Shown: positions 13,958 to 17,796 of the stretch, in pieces
Numbering within the stretch: the stretch's first letter is position 1
Layout: each line of letters begins with the position of its first letter
From: Chloroflexota bacterium
Lineage (GTDB): Bacteria > Chloroflexota > Dehalococcoidia > JACQGW01
Direction: 5' to 3'
Assembly: GCA_016199325.1 (NCBI GenBank)
Contig: JACQGW010000151.1
Span: forward strand, 1-17,796
DNA length: 17,796 bases
The notes under the pieces: model-generated
Told to the model about the DNA's origin: nothing
Databases searched by the model: none
The model's input: only the letters and a program-made list of their open reading frames with translations
Translations under genes and position numbers: made by a program

Positions 13958-16011
13958 TAGACGCCCTTGAGAACCCGCTTGAACGTCGCCCGAATCACGG
14001 CGAGATCGTGCAGCGTCAGATCGCACTCGTCGAGCTCGCCCTCCTTCAGGCGCTGGCCGACGATCTGGTCGACGATCTCCCCGATGCTCTCCGGCGAGTG
14101 ATCCTTGGCCGCCCGCGCGCAGGCTTCGATGGCATCGGCCAGCATGGCGATGGCCGTCTCCTTGCTCTTCGGCCGCGGCCCCGGATAGCGGAACGATTCG
14201 GGGTCCACCCGGCCGTTCTGCTGCAGCGCCCGGTCGTAGAAGTAGGTCACCAGACGGGTGCCGTGATGCTCGGCGACGAATTCGCGCACGCGCAGCGGGA
14301 GCCGGTAGCGGCGGGCCAGGGTCAGACCGTCGCTCACGTGGGCCAGAATCATGCGGGCCGACGTCGTCGGGTTCATCAGGTCGTGGACGCTCTCGCCGTC
14401 CAGTTGATTCTCGACGAAGAAGCCGGGGCGGAGCGCCTTGCCGATGTCGTGGTAGTAGCAGCCAACGCGGACCAGGAGCGAGTCGGCGCCCACGGCCTCG
14501 GCGGCGCGCTCGGCCAGGTTGGCGACGATGACGCTGTGGTGGTAGGTGCCCGGCGCCTCGGTCATCAGCAGGCGCAGCAGCGGCTGGCTGGGGTGCGCCA
14601 GCTCCAGGAGCTGGAGCGACGTCGTGATACCGAAGAGCTGCCCCAGGAGCGCGAAGGTGCCGACCGTCAATGCGGCCGCGAGGCCGCCGCTGACGAGCGC
14701 CAGGAAGGCGTAGAGCAGGAACTGGGACGGCGCCCGCTCGCCCTGGATCAGGCTGAAGGCGGCCAGCACCAGGAACTGCGTCAGCGCCACCGCCAGGCCG
14801 CCGAAGAAGAAGCGGTTGAGCCGCTCGGCGCGCCAGACCAGGAGGAGCCCGGCCACGCTCCCTGCCAGATAGAGTGTCGCCAGGTCCAGTTGGCCGCCGG
14901 CGGCGACGGTGCCCAGCACCGCCAGCACAGCCGCGACCATGATGGCGAGCTGGCCGTCCAACAGAACGGCGATGAGCATCGGCACCGCCGCCAGCGGGAA
15001 CAGATACGCGAACGGATCCCGCCCGGGGATCGTCAGCTTGGCCGCCAGAACGGTGACGACGACGAGAATGGCGACGAGAAAGACCTGTCGGTCGCTTGCC
15101 AGCAGACGCCGGCGGAAGACGGCGATCCAGGCGGTGAGCCCCAGGCTCGCAATGCTCGCCAGCAGGGCGATGCCGGTCACGTCCTGCCATTCGACCTCCT
15201 GATGGAGCAGGCCGGCCGCCTCCATCGCCTCCATGTCGACCGGCTTGACGATGTCGCCGTCGCGCAGGATCACCTCGCCCTTCTCGATCGTGAGCCGCAC
15301 GGGCTTGACCGCGTCCCGCGCTTCCCGGCGCTTCGCCTCGGTCGCGGGTTCGTCCGGAAACATGTTCGCCTTCACGAAGGCGCCGGCCATCTCGACGGCC
15401 AGTCGGGTCTGCTCCGGGGGCAACTGCAGGCTGGCGCGATCGGCGAGCCGGAGCCGGGTTTCGGCCAGTTGATCGGCGCTGATCCGCTGCCGCATCGCCT
15501 GGTCGAGCAAACGAGCAGCCTCGACGGAGACCGATTGCCAGGTGGCTCGGTCCATGGCCGCAACCTGCGCTGCGGCGGTCGTCGAAAAGATACCGGTCGT
15601 CAGATCGGCGATCGCATCCCGTTTCTGCGTCGCCGTCTTCGCCGAGTCGCCGACGAGATCGCCGATCCGGCGCATGATCTCGAGGGCGGTGTTGATCTGG
15701 ATGGTCGCCACATTCGGGTCGTGAGTGAGGACCTGTGGGACGCGGGCGGCAGCTTGCTCGCGCGCGTCCTTGGTGCGAATCTGGCTGACGAACGTTACCC
15801 GCTGGGCCGACTTGATGGTCTGGGGCGCCGGCTGGCCGGTCTCGACGGCGAACCGGTTCGGGAGCAACTGGAAGGTGAGAATGGCCGTGAGCGGTGTGAC
15901 CAGGATGAAGAAGAACGCGACCGCCCGGGCCAGCGGAGAGCGCACGAACGCGGCCAACGACTGGTGCCGCAGGAACACCAGGACCGAGGCGCCTGAGAGC
16001 GGTCGCTTCAT
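13825..16011 (-). CDS. pgpH: 7TM-HD cyclic di-AMP phosphodiesterase, PgpH family
   Basis: A 728-residue inner-membrane protein. It has an N-terminal membrane helix (VAFFFILVTPLTAILTF, about 31-47), an extracytoplasmic 7TMR-HDED domain (about 50-265), seven membrane helices (about 280-455), then a cytoplasmic HD domain. The HD domain has TYHHS, CYYHDIGK (His-Asp at 521-522), the EHHGT loop and MLADAIEACARA. The family cleaves cyclic di-AMP to pApA and so affects osmotic and cell-wall control. The start is unsure: ATG 16011 has GGAGG 14 bases upstream, a long spacing; ATG 16035 in the same frame lies beside the TGACG repeat array and has no ribosome site. The C-terminus ends in a Pro/Arg/Glu tail whose stop comes from a family-B repeat. 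It follows yqeY on the same strand, as in the conserved yqeY-phoH-pgpH-ybeY neighbourhood. Confidence 0.93.
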   Translation of the reverse strand: MKRPLSGASVLVFLRHQSLAAFVRSPLARAVAFFFILVTPLTAILTFQLLPNRFAVETGQPAPQTIKSAQRVTFVSQIRTKDAREQAAARVPQVLTHDPNVATIQINTALEIMRRIGDLVGDSAKTATQKRDAIADLTTGIFSTTAAAQVAAMDRATWQSVSVEAARLLDQAMRQRISADQLAETRLRLADRASLQLPPEQTRLAVEMAGAFVKANMFPDEPATEAKRREARDAVKPVRLTIEKGEVILRDGDIVKPVDMEAMEAAGLLHQEVEWQDVTGIALLASIASLGLTAWIAVFRRRLLASDRQVFLVAILVVVTVLAAKLTIPGRDPFAYLFPLAAVPMLIAVLLDGQLAIMVAAVLAVLGTVAAGGQLDLATLYLAGSVAGLLLVWRAERLNRFFFGGLAVALTQFLVLAAFSLIQGERAPSQFLLYAFLALVSGGLAAALTVGTFALLGQLFGITTSLQLLELAHPSQPLLRLLMTEAPGTYHHSVIVANLAERAAEAVGADSLLVRVGCYYHDIGKALRPGFFVENQLDGESVHDLMNPTTSARMILAHVSDGLTLARRYRLPLRVREFVAEHHGTRLVTYFYDRALQQNGRVDPESFRYPGPRPKSKETAIAMLADAIEACARAAKDHSPESIGEIVDQIVGQRLKEGELDECDLTLHDLAVIRATFKRVLKGVYHPRIEYPSVQTLSEGVRTVSEPFPDPSQEREPAVPRSEPRPRA

Positions 16012-16030
16012 TGGCCGACGCCTGTCCTCC

Positions 16031-16119
16031 GTCATGCGTCATGCGTCACTACGTCATACGTCACAGGTCATTCCGCATGACGTAATGACGTAATGACGTA
16101 ATGACGTATGACGCATGAC
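16031..16119. repeat. TGACG tandem and inverted repeat array, family D, in yqeY-pgpH gap
   Basis: The outer arms GTCATGCGTCAT (16031-16042) and ATGACGCATGAC (16108-16119) are perfectly complementary, 12 bp each. Inside the right half are four perfect tandem 8-bp units ATGACGTA (16077-16108). A large stem is possible in the message between yqeY and pgpH, which could weaken or process the transcript. Related pieces lie at 6886-6916 and 9117-9137. Confidence 0.85.
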
Positions 16120-16149
16120 AGCACTACCCGTCGACATCATCGTGGTGTT

Positions 16150-16626
16150 CTACTGGCGCGCCAGCAGCTCGCCGACGATCGCCTGAATCGTGCGCCCGTC
16201 GGCGCGGCCGCGAAACTGCGCGACAAGCCGGGGCATCACCTTGCCGATGTCCCGCGGGCTCTGCGCGCCCGTCTCGGCGATCACCCGCTGCGCCGCCTCC
16301 CGAATCTCGGCGGGCTCGGCCGCCGCGGGCAGGTACGACTGGAGGATCGCCATCTCCGCTTCTTCCTTGGCTACCAGGTCGGGCCGGCCCCCTTTGCCGA
16401 ACTCCTCGATGGACTCGCGCCGCTGCTTCACCTCTTTGACGATCACGGCGAGCACGCCGGTGTCGTCCAGCTCATGCATCTGCGCGATCTCGGCGTTCCG
16501 AATGGCCGCGCGCAGCAGCCGCAGGGTGCTCACGCGGAGCGTGTCACCCCGCCGCATCGCCTCTTTCACGTCTTCCATGAGCCGGCTCTTCAGGTCCGGT
16601 TCACTCTCACGCACGGGCACCCCCAT
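16150..16626 (-). CDS. yqeY: GatB/YqeY-domain protein
   Basis: A 158-residue helical protein: DLKSRLMEDVKEAMRRGDTL, RVSTLRLLRAAIRNAEI, ESIEEFGKGGRPDLV, KEEAEMAILQSYLP, then GAQSPRDIGKVMPRLVAQ and GRADGRTIQAIV. This is the full YqeY pattern, related to the tRNA-binding tail of GatB; its role in the cell is not firmly known. Start: ATG 16626 lies about 30 bp after the predicted transcription start and gives the usual length. The longer in-frame start at 16704 would lie upstream of the promoter and is rejected. GTG 16614 is a possible alternative. It leads into pgpH across a 138-bp gap holding the TGACG repeat. Confidence 0.9.
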   Translation of the reverse strand: MGVPVRESEPDLKSRLMEDVKEAMRRGDTLRVSTLRLLRAAIRNAEIAQMHELDDTGVLAVIVKEVKQRRESIEEFGKGGRPDLVAKEEAEMAILQSYLPAAAEPAEIREAAQRVIAETGAQSPRDIGKVMPRLVAQFRGRADGRTIQAIVGELLARQ

Positions 16627-16662
16627 ACCGGCCGGCGCCGATGCCCCGGCCGCACGCTCGCG

Positions 16663-16691
16663 ATTATACGGCTTGACATAGTGTATGTCAA
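16663..16691 (-). promoter_or_regulatory. Consensus sigma70 promoter of yqeY-pgpH
   Basis: On the minus strand, a perfect TTGACA (16686-16691), exactly 17 bases, and a perfect TATAAT (16663-16668). Transcription would begin near 16656. The -35 box is one arm of the palindrome at 16672-16692, so a protein bound there would block this promoter. Confidence 0.85.
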
Positions 16692-16704
16692 GCGGTCTTG
16701 ACAT
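16672..16704. promoter_or_regulatory. Perfect palindrome plus extra half-site, operator for the divergent yqeY / creatininase promoters
   Basis: Arms CTTGACATA (16672-16680) and TATGTCAAG (16684-16692) are perfectly complementary around a 3-base centre. A third copy of the half-site, CTTGACAT, lies at 16697-16704. The palindrome covers the -35 and spacer of the minus-strand promoter, and the third half-site covers the -35 of the plus-strand promoter. One regulator could control both directions. No regulator gene in the window is an obvious partner. Confidence 0.65.
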
Positions 16705-16726
16705 CGGCCGGTCGGCCCGCTACGAT
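16698..16726 (+). promoter_or_regulatory. Promoter of the creatininase-family gene
   Basis: A perfect TTGACA (16698-16703), 17 bases, then TACGAT (16721-16726, four of six matches). Transcription would start near 16733, about 63 bases before the ATG at 16796. Confidence 0.6.
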
Positions 16727-16795
16727 GCCGGCCAGGCTGATGACTCCGCCCGCCCAGGAAGGAGCAGTGCAAGCAGTGCTGAAAGGAGCGCCTCG

Positions 16796-17608
16796 ATGAA
16801 ACCCTGGCTCCACGAGATGAAGTGGCCGGAGGTCCAGGAGCACCTTCGGCAGGACGACGTCGTCCTGCTCCCAATCGGCAGCGTCGAACAGCACGGCACT
16901 CACCTGCCGCTCGGCACGGACAGCCTGGTCGCCATCGGCGTCTGCAAGGAAGCCGCTCGCCGGTCGGACGTGATCATCGCATCCCCGCTCTGGTACGGGT
17001 GGTGCCCCCACCACATGGCCTACCCCGGCACCGTCACGCTCCGGCCGGAGACGATGATTCAGCTCGTCGAGGACGTCGTGACCAGCTTGATCTACCACGG
17101 CTTCCATCACGTCGTCGTCGTCAACGGCCATCGGACCGCCAACCTGCCGCCGCTCCAGATCGCCGCCGCTCGCCTGCGGGAGCGAACCGGTGCCTACGTC
17201 GCCGTCGCCGACCCCCGCTGGATCGCCGCGCGGGCGACCCTGGCGATCCGCGAGTCGGCGCCGGGTGGCCTCGGCCACGCCGACGAGATGGAGACCGGCC
17301 ACCTCTACCATCTGCGGCCCGATCTCGCCGACCCCGCTCTCGCCGTCCGCCAGCTTGGCAAGGTCGGGACCTTCGCCCACAGCATCGGCTTCGACCCGGC
17401 GTTCGACGTCGATTCGGTCATCCTTCCGTCCACCCACGCCGAGCTCGGCAAGCGAACGGCGCCGACGGGCGTCGGCGGCGACCCGACGCTGGCGACCCCC
17501 GAAAAGGGCAAGCAGTTCCACGAGGCCGTCGTCGCCAACCTCTGCCGCCTCATCGCCGATGCCCGCCAAACCCCGGTCACCGTTCGGAGACCGGAAATCC
17601 CGGTCTGA
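16796..17608 (+). CDS. Creatininase-family metal-dependent amidohydrolase
   Basis: A 270-residue cytoplasmic protein of normal family length. Metal and catalytic pattern: SVEQHGTHLPLGTD (Glu31, His33, Asp42), WCPHHMAYPGT (71-79), NGHRTAN (110-116) and GHADEMETG (160-168, metal Glu and His). The family opens cyclic or linear amides such as creatinine or formamides; the true substrate here is unknown. Most members have NGHGGN, so Arg-Thr-Ala in that loop is unusual and may mark a different substrate pocket. The ATG at 16796 has AAGGAG seven to eight bases upstream; the frame is open farther back to 16685 but that part covers the promoter. Divergent from yqeY; amide hydrolysis fits the theme of the hyu operon. 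Confidence 0.92.
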   Translation: MKPWLHEMKWPEVQEHLRQDDVVLLPIGSVEQHGTHLPLGTDSLVAIGVCKEAARRSDVIIASPLWYGWCPHHMAYPGTVTLRPETMIQLVEDVVTSLIYHGFHHVVVVNGHRTANLPPLQIAAARLRERTGAYVAVADPRWIAARATLAIRESAPGGLGHADEMETGHLYHLRPDLADPALAVRQLGKVGTFAHSIGFDPAFDVDSVILPSTHAELGKRTAPTGVGGDPTLATPEKGKQFHEAVVANLCRLIADARQTPVTVRRPEIPV

Positions 17609-17613
17609 TCTGG

Positions 17614-17675
17614 GTTTCTGGTTTCGAGTTTCTGGTTTCTGGTTGGAGGGAACCCCGTCTAACCAGAAACCAGAA
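17614..17675. repeat. Tandem 7-bp repeat with perfect 15-bp inverted repeat, family F
   Basis: Units GTTTCTG, GTTTCGA, GTTTCTG, GTTTCTG run from 17614 to 17641. The arm TTCTGGTTTCTGGTT (17630-17644) pairs perfectly with AACCAGAAACCAGAA (17661-17675) around a 16-base loop. It lies between the converging creatininase and transposase ends, five bp from one and six bp after the other's stop, so it may end transcription both ways, although no T-run follows. Confidence 0.8.
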
Positions 17676-17679
17676 GTAA

Positions 17680-17796
17680 CTATTCAGCCTGTAGATTGGG
17701 GACGAAGGGAGTACCTGCGAAGACATGCTCAAGCGCCGTGAGGACGGGGTGGCCCTGCTTGCGAACCGTCGAGATGTAGCTGCGGGTCCGACAGAA
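17680..17796 (-). CDS. IS66-family transposase, C-terminal end (partial, runs off right edge)
   Basis: The last 38 codons of a frame entering from outside the window: FCRTRSYISTVRKQGHPVLT, then ALEHVFAGTPFVPNLQAE and a TAG stop. This matches the conserved C-terminal tail of IS66-type transposases (RSYISTxRKQG, LEAL/VF-G-PF-P). Only the end is visible, so I cannot say if the element is whole. No terminal inverted repeat of IS66 type is seen between the stop and the creatininase gene; the inverted repeat there is of a different kind. Confidence 0.75.
   Translation of the reverse strand, partial: FCRTRSYISTVRKQGHPVLTALEHVFAGTPFVPNLQAE

Noticed and set aside
13780..15996. Open frame of 738 codons on the plus strand
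   Set aside because: It is antisense to pgpH, whose domains and motifs are unmistakable on the minus strand.
16077..16119. CRISPR-like array
   Set aside because: The units are 8 bp and contiguous with no spacers; it is a simple tandem and inverted repeat.
16626..16704. Upstream ATG start (16704) for yqeY
   Set aside because: It would lie upstream of the perfect TTGACA-17-TATAAT promoter and add residues not seen in the family.
16685..16795. Upstream start for the creatininase-family gene
   Set aside because: The extension covers the promoter and has no family similarity; ATG 16796 has a strong ribosome site.
17630..17675. Terminal inverted repeat of the IS66 element
   Set aside because: Both arms are built of the 7-bp GTTTCTG units and lie close together as a hairpin; they look like a tandem-repeat hairpin, not a transposon end.

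Overview
The window is GC-rich bacterial DNA with strong G/C preference at third codon positions and readable sigma70-type promoters. Most likely this is a member of the Chloroflexota, probably from a metagenome. The clues are a long Thr-Pro linker in an exported-type cytochrome, many short tandem repeats at gene edges, and the gene mix (hydantoinase/oxoprolinase, creatininase, CocE hydrolase, GrdB-like, 7TM-HD phosphodiesterase). The phylum call is an inference from style, not from a marker gene.

Layout. (1) 1-4743, minus strand: operon hyuB - iclR - hyuA (hyuA runs off the left edge). It has a near-consensus promoter and a palindrome at the predicted start of transcription, a plausible operator for the IclR protein encoded between the two enzyme subunits. 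(2) 4697-5255, minus: an AbrB-type antitoxin with a truncated partner toxin. (3) 5350-5572, plus: a promoter followed by the N-terminal stub of a GrdB-like reductase. (4) 5650-6894, plus: an MFS transporter. (5) 7042-7254, minus: the C-terminal stub of a threonine aldolase, directly behind (6) a CocE/NonD-type hydrolase (7256-8995, minus). (7) 9275-10081, plus: an unrecognised membrane protein with a triple GWMP repeat. (8) 10184-13067, plus: a mosaic, frameshifted gene joining a Thr-Pro linker, beta-rich domains, a paired-CXXCH multihaem region, part of ResB and the tryptophan-rich half of CcsA. (9) 13064-13957, plus: a BchE-like B12-binding/radical-SAM protein cut off at its iron-sulfur motif. 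(10) 13825-16626, minus: yqeY and pgpH. (11) 16796-17608, plus: a creatininase-family amidohydrolase, divergent from yqeY, with a perfect palindrome between the two promoters. (12) 17680-17796, minus: the C-terminal end of an IS66-type transposase.

Functionally the intact enzymes point to uptake and hydrolysis of cyclic amides, amides and peptides (HyuA/HyuB, creatininase, CocE hydrolase, MFS porter). YqeY-PgpH is a piece of a conserved housekeeping neighbourhood, with PgpH degrading cyclic di-AMP.

Two things stand out. At least seven families of short tandem repeats (units about 7-10 bp) or related dispersed repeats lie exactly at gene boundaries; they supply the stop codons of hyuB and pgpH and are translated in frame inside HyuB and HyuA. 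Also, an unusual number of genes are stubs or in-frame mosaics, with the cuts often near those repeats. This is either repeat-associated genome erosion or, in part, assembly error; read mapping would separate the two.
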